DNA from: Legionella sp.
GTDB lineage: Bacteria > Pseudomonadota > Gammaproteobacteria > Legionellales > Legionellaceae
DNA length: 64,000 bases
Direction of reading: 5' to 3'
Assembly (NCBI GenBank): GCA_031291095.1
Contig: JARLJR010000013.1
Location: forward strand, 119,501 to 183,500
Shown here: piece after piece, positions 36,857 through 44,565 of the stretch
How the letters are laid out: each line of letters starts with the position of its first letter
Position numbering within the stretch: position 1 is the first letter of the stretch
Notes under the pieces: model-generated
Database searches by the model: none
What the model was told of the DNA's origin: nothing
Seen by the model: the letters and a program-made list of their open reading frames with translations, nothing else
Translations under genes and position numbers: made by a program

Positions 36857-36958
36857 AAGCCCAGCAAAACCCAGTTCGCATATTATTTAATTAATTAGGG
36901 TATTAAATGCCCTCGAATTGCCGTGTATAGAACTTCTCTTTAATGTTTATTTTAACCC

Positions 36959-36987
36959 TTGAATCTTACATTTATTACGCATATAGT
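36959..36987 (+). promoter_or_regulatory. Promoter of the Asp-rich protein gene
   Basis: TTGAAT (36959-36964), 17 bp, TATAGT (36982-36987), 30 bp before the ATG at 37017. Confidence 0.5.
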
Positions 36988-37016
36988 AGAATTCAAGCCA
37001 TTTATTGGGAGGGATT

Positions 37017-38066
37017 ATGCCAATAAGATCACTGCAAAAAACTACATCGGACTCTATGAGCGATCATGAGGATTTTGATGACCTAGATGATTTAGATGAT
37101 TTAGATGATTTAGATGATGAGGAAGTTGATATTTATTATGAGCTTGAGACTGATGTTGACGATCTTGAGCCTTATGTTGGTGAGATGACGGAGTCTGAAC
37201 TCTTCAAAAAGGAGCGACGTGAACTAATAAGTATTTTAGTTCAAGGAGATGAAGAGGCGCTAAATAATTGGTTAATTAAATCGAACAGATCTTGGAAACA
37301 AGAAGATATTATTAGTGATGTTTTATTTCTGGCGTTACAATGTAGTTCATTTCAGTTTCTTTCATTATTATTTGCAAAAGCATTTCGTGAATTAGGTATG
37401 GTTCAGGTGGATGACTCACCCATATTTACTAAAGAATTAGATTTGCTGACGTACCATTATAATGCACGTAACTTTAAAATCTCCTTTAATGAATTTATAC
37501 AAAAAAACCTTTTACCCAATATAGGTCAGCTGGCTATTCAAGAAGAATGGATAAATGTAATTAATATCCCAGAAGAGCTAAAGGTTGAATTTCCTGAGTT
37601 GTCTAGCGCTCAGGGTATTGCATTGGTGTTCAATACTATATTTTCCTGGGTGGATGTTGTTTCGTCGCAGGGAAAGCGCTTTGATATGCTAAAGGATAGT
37701 GCATTAGATGAGGATGCATCAAGACGTCCATATTGGAGTAGTTTTTTTTGGGGGGCTACTTCTAGGAAAGAGGAAATTAACGGCTATTTTCGCCATCATG
37801 ATGCAGCCACAGCCCTCGCATTTACTTTTTTTAATGGCGAGCGGACCTCTACTGCTAGCGAGCATTTATTTTTAAAAATTATCCAAGAAATAAAAAAGGA
37901 TATTAAAAAGGATCTTACGTTAGTAAAAGAACCAGGATATGCCTTAATTGCTTTGTTTAATGAATGCGATCATAAGAATTTATATTTTAGTCATTTCCAC
38001 GACGCAATGATTGAATCTCGAATCCCAGAAAAAAGGGAACTATTGACTCAAAGTAGTCCCTATTAG
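37017..38066 (+). CDS. Unknown protein with Asp-rich tandem repeat
   Basis: ATG 37017 is preceded by GGGAGG at ideal spacing; the slightly longer in-frame TTG start at 37005 overlaps that site. The 349-residue protein has an acidic N-terminus with four (Asp-Asp-Leu) units followed by DDEEVD, then a helical body with no known domain. Trp- and aromatic-rich segments occur near residue 240 (RRPYWSSFFWG). The polar C-terminus (REKLLTQSSPY-like) and neighbours make an effector plausible, but the function is unknown. Confidence 0.7.
   Translation: MPIRSLQKTTSDSMSDHEDFDDLDDLDDLDDLDDEEVDIYYELETDVDDLEPYVGEMTESELFKKERRELISILVQGDEEALNNWLIKSNRSWKQEDIISDVLFLALQCSSFQFLSLLFAKAFRELGMVQVDDSPIFTKELDLLTYHYNARNFKISFNEFIQKNLLPNIGQLAIQEEWINVINIPEELKVEFPELSSAQGIALVFNTIFSWVDVVSSQGKRFDMLKDSALDEDASRRPYWSSFFWGATSRKEEINGYFRHHDAATALAFTFFNGERTSTASEHLFLKIIQEIKKDIKKDLTLVKEPGYALIALFNECDHKNLYFSHFHDAMIESRIPEKRELLTQSSPY
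37077..37121 (+). repeat. 9-bp tandem repeat encoding Asp-Asp-Leu
   Basis: Four 9-bp units from 37077 to 37112, the last three identical GATGATTTA, then a partial GATGATGAG. In frame; copy-number change would lengthen or shorten the acidic tract without a frameshift. Confidence 0.8.
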
Positions 38067-38073
38067 CAGCGTA

Positions 38074-38113
38074 ATACGGGATTGATACCTGATTTCGTGT
38101 ATTGATCCCGTAT
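38074..38113. terminator. Bidirectional hairpin between convergent genes
   Basis: ATACGGGATTGATAC pairs with GTATTGATCCCGTAT, with two mismatches around an 10-nt loop, between the ends of convergent genes at 38066 and 38130. The CGTATTA/TAATACG type of arm recurs at 47430-47462. Confidence 0.6.
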
Positions 38114-38129
38114 GGCTACGTTTAAGAGG

Positions 38130-39032
38130 TTATTCTTTAGATAAAATGAGCTGCTCAATCATTCTTCTCGCTACAGAAGTTAAAACAGGGTTGGTATTTT
38201 TATAATAGGGAATAATAATCAGGGCAATTGATAGTGCCCATCCTTGCCCTCGTTTCCACGTATGTTCATCAATGTTCACCAGATGTTTACGAAAAACCGC
38301 TCTTGAATGTTCATTAAGTAAACTCCAGGCGACAATCAAATCACAAGCAGGATCTCCAAGACCAACATCTGCAAAATCAATCACAGCACTCAATCTATTA
38401 TTTTGAATTAATATATTTCCCGGTAAGAGATCACCATGCATCCAAACGGGTGGCTTATTCCACTTTGGGGTATTGGCTAACTGTTCCCATAAAGAAGCTA
38501 ATGGTTTCGTATCCATATCATCTTCTAAAGCGTGTATCGCTTCTGTTGTTTCCTTATTTTGTTCTTTTAATGGCACACCGCGACGTGATAAAGGCCCCAT
38601 TTTAGGGAGCTCAATGCGATGTAATTCATTTAAAAAATAAGCTAAATCAACAGCCAGTTCTTCGTATTCATTTTCTTTTTCAAACGCAGGGTTATGTCCA
38701 TCATTCCACTTGGTGATGCTCCAAGGCCAAGGGTATGTTTCATTAGGCTCACCTTTGAATATTGGTTCAGATACAGGAGTTTTTAAATGTTGGGCGAGTT
38801 GAGGAAGCCAAAGCCATTCTTTATTAATCCCATTGGTGACACTACTTGGTGACCATTCAATTCGCGGAATGCGAACCACGTATTGGTCACCTAAACGAAA
38901 TAAGGCATTATCAGTACCGCTTGAGCGAATAGGCTGAAGCTTGAGCTCCGCCCATTGAGGATATTGCTTTTTTAGCAGGGACCTAACGAGTTCTAAGGTA
39001 ATTTCTTGTTCGTTTTCATGCATTTTTGCCAT
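38130..39032 (-). CDS. Aminoglycoside-phosphotransferase-family kinase
   Basis: A 300-residue APH-fold small-molecule kinase. The catalytic loop WMHGDLLPGNILI and metal-binding VIDFADVGLGDPACDL are intact. The N-lobe has the FRLGDQYVVRIPR strand-Lys/Arg region and TPVSEPIF hinge. This family includes macrolide and aminoglycoside kinases and many enzymes of unknown substrate, so resistance should not be assumed. It is the last gene of a compact minus-strand run after ada, alkB and a GST gene (34-bp gap). Confidence 0.85.
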   Translation of the reverse strand: MAKMHENEQEITLELVRSLLKKQYPQWAELKLQPIRSSGTDNALFRLGDQYVVRIPRIEWSPSSVTNGINKEWLWLPQLAQHLKTPVSEPIFKGEPNETYPWPWSITKWNDGHNPAFEKENEYEELAVDLAYFLNELHRIELPKMGPLSRRGVPLKEQNKETTEAIHALEDDMDTKPLASLWEQLANTPKWNKPPVWMHGDLLPGNILIQNNRLSAVIDFADVGLGDPACDLIVAWSLLNEHSRAVFRKHLVNIDEHTWKRGQGWALSIALIIIPYYKNTNPVLTSVARRMIEQLILSKE

Positions 39033-39066
39033 ATTTATCTATGCACCATCCTCAAGTTTATTTATT

Positions 39067-39756
39067 TTATTTTAATCTTTTGCCCTGATTAAATAAAATT
39101 TGTTTTGCTTCCTCGGATATAACTTGGTCAACGTTAATGTCTTTTTCTAGGTCGTATGCACGCTGAACGGCGGGGCGTTCTTGGACTTTTAAAAACCATC
39201 TTTTTAACGAAGGAAAGTCATTTAAATCTTGTTGCTGTTTTTCATGAGGAACAATCCACGGATAGCAAGCCATATCAGCGATTGAGTATTCATTTCCTAT
39301 AAACTCACGGTCTGCTAAATGCTTATTCAAAACACCGTATAATCTGGCTGTTTCTCTGACATAGCGTTCCGCGGCATAAGGTACATCTTTGACGTAAATA
39401 TTGAAATGATGATTTTGCCCAGCCATAGGACCTAATCCTGCAACTTGCCAAAATAGCCATTGCAATACTTCATAACGATCGTGCAAGTTAGCCGGTAAAA
39501 AGTTTTCTGTTTTTTCAGCCAAATAAAGTAAAATGGCGCCTGATTCAAATATAGATATAGGCTTCTCAGAGTCTTTAGGATCGTGATCCACTAATGCTGG
39601 CATTCGATTATTCGGTGATATTCTCAAAAAGTCTTCAGCGAATTGCTCTCCCTTAGAAATATTTATTGGGATAAGGTTATAGGGCAAATCAGCTTCTTCT
39701 AAAAAGATAGTAATTTTATGTCCATTTGGCGTAGGCCAGTAATAAAGATCTATCAT
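39067..39756 (-). CDS. yfcG: Glutathione-S-transferase-family protein, YfcG-like disulfide oxidoreductase
   Basis: A 229-residue protein with an N-terminal thioredoxin-like domain (YYWPTPNGHKITIFLEEA, then FLRISPNNRMPALVDHD with the conserved cis-Pro, and ESGAILLYLAEK binding glutathione) and an all-helical C-terminal domain. TPNGHKIT and ISPNN are hallmarks of the YfcG/YghU nu-class group, which reduces disulfides with glutathione. Ribosome-binding site AAAGGA precedes the ATG. Placed 23 bp after alkB, so probably in the same transcript. Confidence 0.88.
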   Translation of the reverse strand: MIDLYYWPTPNGHKITIFLEEADLPYNLIPINISKGEQFAEDFLRISPNNRMPALVDHDPKDSEKPISIFESGAILLYLAEKTENFLPANLHDRYEVLQWLFWQVAGLGPMAGQNHHFNIYVKDVPYAAERYVRETARLYGVLNKHLADREFIGNEYSIADMACYPWIVPHEKQQQDLNDFPSLKRWFLKVQERPAVQRAYDLEKDINVDQVISEEAKQILFNQGKRLK

Positions 39757-39779
39757 GATGTTTTAGTCCTTTAATTTGC

Positions 39780-40412
39780 TTATATTACTGTTGAATTTAT
39801 TATAGTACGTACAATAGTTCGAAATGTTAAATTAATTCTAGGCATGCACGCTATTTTCGTTGGCGGTAAACGATGAAGCCAATTACTCTGAGTTGAATCC
39901 TTCATCACTAATAAACTCCCATGCTGTAGGGTTTTTGAAACAATTTCATGCGTTTTCTTATGCTTAAATGAAAATTTACGTTCTGCACCAAAACTAAGAG
40001 AGCCTATCGCACCATTTTGCTTTAAATCTTTTTCTGCATCACTATGCCAAGCCATACCTTCGCTGCCATCATGATATAAATTAAGGAGGCATGAGTTATA
40101 GGTTTCTCCACTTTCTTTTTCTACGATTATTTTTAGTTCGTTGAGAATGGGAAGCCATGGCTCCGCTGTTTTAGTTATTTTGGAATAAGTATAGGAAAAG
40201 GGTTGGTCGGCATACCATGCTACTTTGCGTTTAGTAATTATTTTTTTCCCATAAATAATTGCCTCATCATTTTTCCATTGAATGGTTTGTATCAAGGCAT
40301 CATAAAAAGCATCAGCCATCTGTTGGGTCATAATAGGGCCATAATAATGCGCGGTACCTTCATAGGGGAGTAAATTATGTAGTTCCCCGTTTATTTGTTC
40401 GATAAGATCCAC
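39780..40412 (-). CDS. alkB: AlkB-type 2-oxoglutarate/Fe(II) dioxygenase
   Basis: This 210-residue DNA/RNA alkylation-repair dioxygenase has iron ligands in MAWHSDAEKDL (His-x-Asp) and the distal His in NWLHRLPPT. 2-oxoglutarate-binding arginines lie in PRINLTFRTI. The nucleotide-recognition lid precedes the core. It reverses N-alkyl lesions such as 1-meA and 3-meC by oxidative demethylation. It starts with GTG at 40412 behind AAGGTG and follows the ada gene by 18 bp, a typical adaptive-response pairing. Confidence 0.92.
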   Translation of the reverse strand: MDLIEQINGELHNLLPYEGTAHYYGPIMTQQMADAFYDALIQTIQWKNDEAIIYGKKIITKRKVAWYADQPFSYTYSKITKTAEPWLPILNELKIIVEKESGETYNSCLLNLYHDGSEGMAWHSDAEKDLKQNGAIGSLSFGAERKFSFKHKKTHEIVSKTLQHGSLLVMKDSTQSNWLHRLPPTKIACMPRINLTFRTIVRTIINSTVI

Positions 40413-40430
40413 TTAATTCACCTTAAACAA

Positions 40431-41270
40431 CTACAATTCAATTTTAGCTGCTTCCCACCCTATAATTGCTTTTTTCTTGGTTTCCCCCCAAAGATACCCA
40501 CTTATTTTGCCACTTCTTTGAATTACGCGGTGGCAAGGAATAAGAAAGGCGACCGGGTTGCTTCCAATCGCAGAGCCTACCGCGCGTGATGACTTGGGAT
40601 TTCCTATATCTTGTGCAATATCGCCATAAGTAACCAAAGTCCCCAGAGGGATTTTTAAAAGACTTTCCCAAACTTTTAATTGAAAGGGCGTTCCGGCCAA
40701 ATGGAGTTTAATTTTATTAAGATTGTTCCAATCTTTTTGAAATATAAGTAGGGCATCTTGCTGAAATTTATCAGTAATTTGATGATATTCTGCATTGGGA
40801 AAGTGTTTCTTTAAATCGAGTACCGCTTGGTTTTCATCTTCCTCAAAAGACATAGCACATACTCCCTTGGAAGTAGATGCTACAATAATCTTTCCAAACG
40901 GGCTTTCAGCAAAGCAATAATTAATTGCTAAACCGGCCCCTCCACTTTTAAATTCTCTAGGAGTCATGCCTTCAATATTCACAAATAAATCGTGCAAACG
41001 ACTGCAACTGGATAACCCCGTTTCATAAGTGACGTCGAGTAATGGCATACGATTTTTTAATAAGCCTTTGGCATAATTAAGGCTAATGTATTGCATAAAT
41101 TTTTTGGGGCTAACTCCTGCCCATTCGCTAAATATGCGTTGAAAATGAGAGGGGCTGACGTGAATTGCTTTAGCAATCTCATCTAATGAGGGCTGCGCCT
41201 TAAAATGCTCATTAATATACTGTATGGCTGTTTCCACTCGCTCATAGTTGCTTTGTTTATGCTCTATCAT
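40431..41270 (-). CDS. ada: Ada-like AraC/O6-methylguanine-DNA methyltransferase fusion
   Basis: A 279-residue fusion. Residues ~8-105 are an AraC-type HTH (AIQYINEHFKAQPSLDEIAKAIHVSPSHFQRIFSEWAG region). Residues ~125-279 are the methyltransferase with acceptor Cys246 in IPCHRVIQ. The N-terminal phosphotriester-repair domain of E. coli Ada, with its four-Cys zinc site, is missing, so methyl sensing must differ from the classical model. It heads a run with alkB, GST and APH genes. GGAG precedes the ATG. Confidence 0.9.
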   Translation of the reverse strand: MIEHKQSNYERVETAIQYINEHFKAQPSLDEIAKAIHVSPSHFQRIFSEWAGVSPKKFMQYISLNYAKGLLKNRMPLLDVTYETGLSSCSRLHDLFVNIEGMTPREFKSGGAGLAINYCFAESPFGKIIVASTSKGVCAMSFEEDENQAVLDLKKHFPNAEYHQITDKFQQDALLIFQKDWNNLNKIKLHLAGTPFQLKVWESLLKIPLGTLVTYGDIAQDIGNPKSSRAVGSAIGSNPVAFLIPCHRVIQRSGKISGYLWGETKKKAIIGWEAAKIEL

Positions 41271-41373
41271 GTTCTTCTACTCCTGGGCTCTTTTTGATTC
41301 GTCTGTACAGAGCCATATAGTCTTTTAGTTAATGATAGGTTTTGAGGATGGTTTATTCTATCCATTTCTTGCG

Positions 41374-41398
41374 AAATACCGTAAAAAGTACGGTATTT
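41374..41398. promoter_or_regulatory. Dyad operator copy 6
   Basis: AAATACCGTA, 5 nt, TACGGTATTT: a perfect 10-bp dyad. Its half-sites CCGTA (41379) and TACGG (41389) keep the 10-bp spacing. It is 131 bp before the micro-ORF start at 41529. T-rich DNA follows, so it may also terminate transcription. Confidence 0.5.
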
Positions 41399-41528
41399 TT
41401 ATTTTCTCAGGCATAATAAAATGAGCAAAAATTAAACAAATCGGCTGCCTTTAAAGGCATGCCTCCTTGGAATAACCGAGAATATAATTTCACACATTAA
41501 TAGTATTTAATTTTTGGGGGTATTGTTT

Positions 41529-41716
41529 TGGAAATTTTACAACAAATTAGAAGCGATGCTAATTTTTTGAAGAGGTTAATTGCTTCATTAAGTGGTGGTG
41601 GGTTAACGCAACCAGCAATGGACTTCCTCTAACAGGGGAAGAATTAGAGAAAGTACTGGCAGCAGCCAGGGCAGAAAATCGTATCTTGAAAAGCGTAATC
41701 AAACAATCAGTCTGAT
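41529..41716 (+). pseudogene. Frameshifted small coding sequence
   Basis: A TTG-started frame encodes EILQQIRSDANFLKRLIAS, then GGGLTQPAMDFL and a stop at ~41631. In the next frame coding-like sequence continues at once (NGLPLTGEELEKVLAAARA, then ENRILKSVIKQSV) to a stop near 41714. Together they read as one ~60-residue helical protein broken by a single frameshift. Dyad copy 6 lies 131 bp upstream. A sequencing error, programmed shift or true pseudogene are all possible. Confidence 0.45.
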
Positions 41717-41738
41717 ACAAAATCCAGCACATCTTAAT

Positions 41739-41755
41739 CCCGTAAAAAACACGGG
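41739..41755. promoter_or_regulatory. Dyad operator copy 7
   Basis: CCCGT and ACGGG arms, with half-sites CCGTA (41740) and CACGG (41750), 10 bp apart with one mismatch. Located 132 bp before the ABC1 kinase start. Confidence 0.5.
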
Positions 41756-41886
41756 TACTTTAAATTCCTAAGGAGTAATAAAATGCCAATAATGTGAATT
41801 ATTAATCAAAAAAAACTGTATTGTAGTTCATTAATCAATGAATTATAGTGCGGCCGTCTAATGTTAATGTGTTTATAGGATACAAA

Positions 41887-44409
41887 ATGTTTGAAAAAAA
41901 TGACCCAAGTTTAAAAAAGCCAACTTCACCTCAGCCTCAAGATATATCTTCATTAGAACCTACCACGTTAAGAACACTACGGAATGCGCTGCTGTGGGTG
42001 GTGCCTGCTACTGTCGCAATAGATTTAGGAGAAATGATCGAGGGCAATGCTTCAGATCAAGGCGTTTTCAAAGAGTTCATTGAGGAAGTACAAAATGGAT
42101 TAATAGTTAAAGTAGGCTCCTCTGAGTTGTTTGGTAAATTAATCGCTCGTTATGTTACGGAAATCCTCCGTAATAGTCCGTCTGCGGGAGAGTTAGTAGA
42201 ATTTGCGGATCAAAATAAATTTGATTTAACGCAAGCTTATAGTGCTAATAATTTAAGCCAGGAAACGAAAGAGACTTATAAACAACGTGTTTTTCAACGT
42301 TTTATGTCTAAAATTGGCCCTCATGGATTGAAGTTCATTCAAACAATGCAAGCCCAAGATCCGAATGGTTGGATTGCGAAAATTATTACTAAAGCCCAAT
42401 CTGATCTGCCTGCACCTACAATAGCAGAATTCGAACTTTTACTAAAAAAGGCATTTAAAAAGCAAGGCTCACTGGATTATGTAAATAACTTCTCTAAATA
42501 TTTTGTAGTGAAAAAAATCCTTGGTGCCGGAACGGTAGGAATTGCAGCGCTAATTGAATACAAGTCTTCCGATTCAGCAGAACCTAAACAGTATGTCGCT
42601 AAAATCATTCGTGAAGGCTCTCTTGACGCTTTTCGTAATGACTTCATGTGTTTTTCGAAAGCAGCTGATTCGCTGTTAGCGCGGGGAGAAATTCCTCCAA
42701 TGGTGGCGGAATCCTTTCGGGAATATAACAACGAGTTGTACGAAAGAGAACGGCTGGAGAGTAATCCCAATTTAGAAATGTGTCATCTAAGCCAGAGTTC
42801 TTATGAAAAAAAGGGTGTTTGTACGACAGTAAAAGGCTATTTGCCTTTAGCAGGTAAAGCCCATGGCGTTGTATTTATGGAAAAGGCAATTGGTATTGAA
42901 TTCGGTAAATATTTACAAATTATTCATAACTCTTTAGCCCATGCCACCACCGAAGCAGAGAAGGCGGAATATTTAGAAAAAATCGCAACGCTTAGAAAGC
43001 TCTATGCAGAACTAGCGCTTCTTCATTTTAGTAGAGAGCTGGATAATCAATCGGTGCATGCCGATCTACATCCAGGAAATCTGTTCTTTGATGAGGCAAG
43101 CAACATGTTATCGATACTCGATCTGGGATCGATGGTACATCCTTTAGACCCAGCAGAACATCTCAAACTACATCGTTTTTTATTTGCTTTAAATCTTTCC
43201 TTAGGAACTGCAGACAGTAATTTTTTACGTCTTTACTATCAAGATGAAGTAAAAACAAATCAGAAATTGGCAATGGATCAGATCGAGCCCATGCTCGCAA
43301 GTTTTCAAGAAATGCTCGATACGCTCAGAGTTGAAAGTGCTGATAAAAATATGATTGATGTCGATGATGCCGCTGCCCATATGATGAATATCATTAAAGA
43401 CTCAATACTAACGGTAGGCGTTCATATTGTTCCTTCAGCGCTTTTTATCATGGCAAAGGCGAATACTCCAGTGAATGATACTTTAGATGCGTTACGTCAG
43501 AGTCTTAGCTCTTCGTCGTATGAGCAGAGCATTCCTTATGGTCAACGTACACAATTTGCTATTGCACTTAGGGCATCGTTTCAGGCGCAATCGAGAGAAA
43601 AATCATTATGGACTCAAGAAATGTGGGATTATTTTTCTTATAGTATTCTGTCTCCAAGAGCAGGATTTTCTCAATTACAATTTGAGAAAAAATTTATTTA
43701 TGGAATTTTCGGGCTTAATGAAAAAGAGGCAGCAATGGCTGATGTGCTCATTCCTACTGCCGTCATTAGTGCTCCTATTGCTTTATACATGGCAAGTATT
43801 TACTTAAAAAAACTAGTAAATACTGTTTCTGTGAAGCTTCCACAAATGATCGATTCATACCATGTGATGCAAAAATTCCAGCAAAGTACACAGGCTGGTG
43901 CTCAACAGTTGTCTGAGTTTTTAGCTCGATATAAAGGATATGAGCATCTGAGTAATTGGTTTCATAAGACCGCAAAAGCTTCGGTGCCCCCGCAATTACC
44001 TTTAGCTAAAATGACCAAACCAAACTCTATTTTTGCGCAAGTGAAAAATTGGTTTTCTAGTTTATTTAAGGTAGAGGCTAACGCAGTTTTACCGTTTCAA
44101 AAGTTAGAGACAAGCTCAGCTTCGTCTTTATCGGTTTTATCTAAAAAAGCACCATACAAAAAACCTGTTGCTCATAAACAGGCTGTTCACAAAAGGGTTG
44201 CTACCACTCCGGCTCCAGTGAGTTTACCTAAAGCTGCTCCGATAAAAGTACTTCCCTCAGTGCAGTCTAGTTCTTTGGTTAAAAGTAACTGTAAGTTTTT
44301 CTTACGTCATTTACTTCCCGCAGCGATTATGGGGGGGCTGGCTGTCAAAGCTTATGATTACTGGAAAAACAGTGATGAAGCTCCTGGAAAAAAAGGAGTG
44401 TTTTCCTGA
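41887..44409 (+). CDS. ABC1/ADCK (UbiB-family) kinase-like protein, candidate effector
   Basis: ATG 41887 is preceded by TAGGATA; an in-frame GTG at 41848 is less likely. The ~840-residue protein carries an ABC1-type atypical kinase domain (~200-430): GAGTVGIAALIEY at the nucleotide loop, candidate Lys239 in AKIIRE, catalytic HADLHPGN (Asp393) and metal-binding LDLGSM (Asp412). Unlike UbiB/COQ8 the first ~190 residues are unrelated and a long C-terminal half follows, with hydrophobic segments (LIPTAVISAPIALYMASIYL and the C-terminal LPAAIMGGLAVKAY) and a Lys/Ala/Pro-rich linker. The extra parts argue against housekeeping ubiquinone synthesis and for a specialised, perhaps host-targeted protein. 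Operator copy 7 lies upstream. Confidence 0.8.
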   Translation: MFEKNDPSLKKPTSPQPQDISSLEPTTLRTLRNALLWVVPATVAIDLGEMIEGNASDQGVFKEFIEEVQNGLIVKVGSSELFGKLIARYVTEILRNSPSAGELVEFADQNKFDLTQAYSANNLSQETKETYKQRVFQRFMSKIGPHGLKFIQTMQAQDPNGWIAKIITKAQSDLPAPTIAEFELLLKKAFKKQGSLDYVNNFSKYFVVKKILGAGTVGIAALIEYKSSDSAEPKQYVAKIIREGSLDAFRNDFMCFSKAADSLLARGEIPPMVAESFREYNNELYERERLESNPNLEMCHLSQSSYEKKGVCTTVKGYLPLAGKAHGVVFMEKAIGIEFGKYLQIIHNSLAHATTEAEKAEYLEKIATLRKLYAELALLHFSRELDNQSVHADLHPGNLFFDEASNMLSILDLGSMVHPLDPAEHLKLHRFLFALNLSLGTADSNFLRLYYQDEVKTNQKLAMDQIEPMLASFQEMLDTLRVESADKNMIDVDDAAAHMMNIIKDSILTVGVHIVPSALFIMAKANTPVNDTLDALRQSLSSSSYEQSIPYGQRTQFAIALRASFQAQSREKSLWTQEMWDYFSYSILSPRAGFSQLQFEKKFIYGIFGLNEKEAAMADVLIPTAVISAPIALYMASIYLKKLVNTVSVKLPQMIDSYHVMQKFQQSTQAGAQQLSEFLARYKGYEHLSNWFHKTAKASVPPQLPLAKMTKPNSIFAQVKNWFSSLFKVEANAVLPFQKLETSSASSLSVLSKKAPYKKPVAHKQAVHKRVATTPAPVSLPKAAPIKVLPSVQSSSLVKSNCKFFLRHLLPAAIMGGLAVKAYDYWKNSDEAPGKKGVFS

Positions 44410-44565
44410 TAAGTGGTTTGAAGGAAGATGCTGTAGAGAACTGCTCCCCCAGTTCTCTTCTTATTGCATTTTAATTTAATACTTACTTAACCTTAATACG
44501 ATAAAATAACGATTTTTTTAGGTAGTTTTATCACGGTAAATCTGCCAAAAGTTGAGAGTAAACAC

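Larger units (their letters stand above)
41271..41886. other. Divergent region with two dyad operators and a broken micro-ORF
   Basis: 616 bp between ada and the ABC1 kinase gene. It contains dyad copies 6 and 7 and a frameshifted small coding sequence (41529-41716), all listed separately. Small GGCTCT/AGAGCC arms lie just upstream of ada. The remaining DNA is AT-rich. Confidence 0.45.

Noticed and set aside
38130-39032. Antibiotic-resistance gene call for the APH-fold protein
   Set aside because: The APH superfamily covers many small-molecule kinases and the residues that define drug specificity cannot be judged here.
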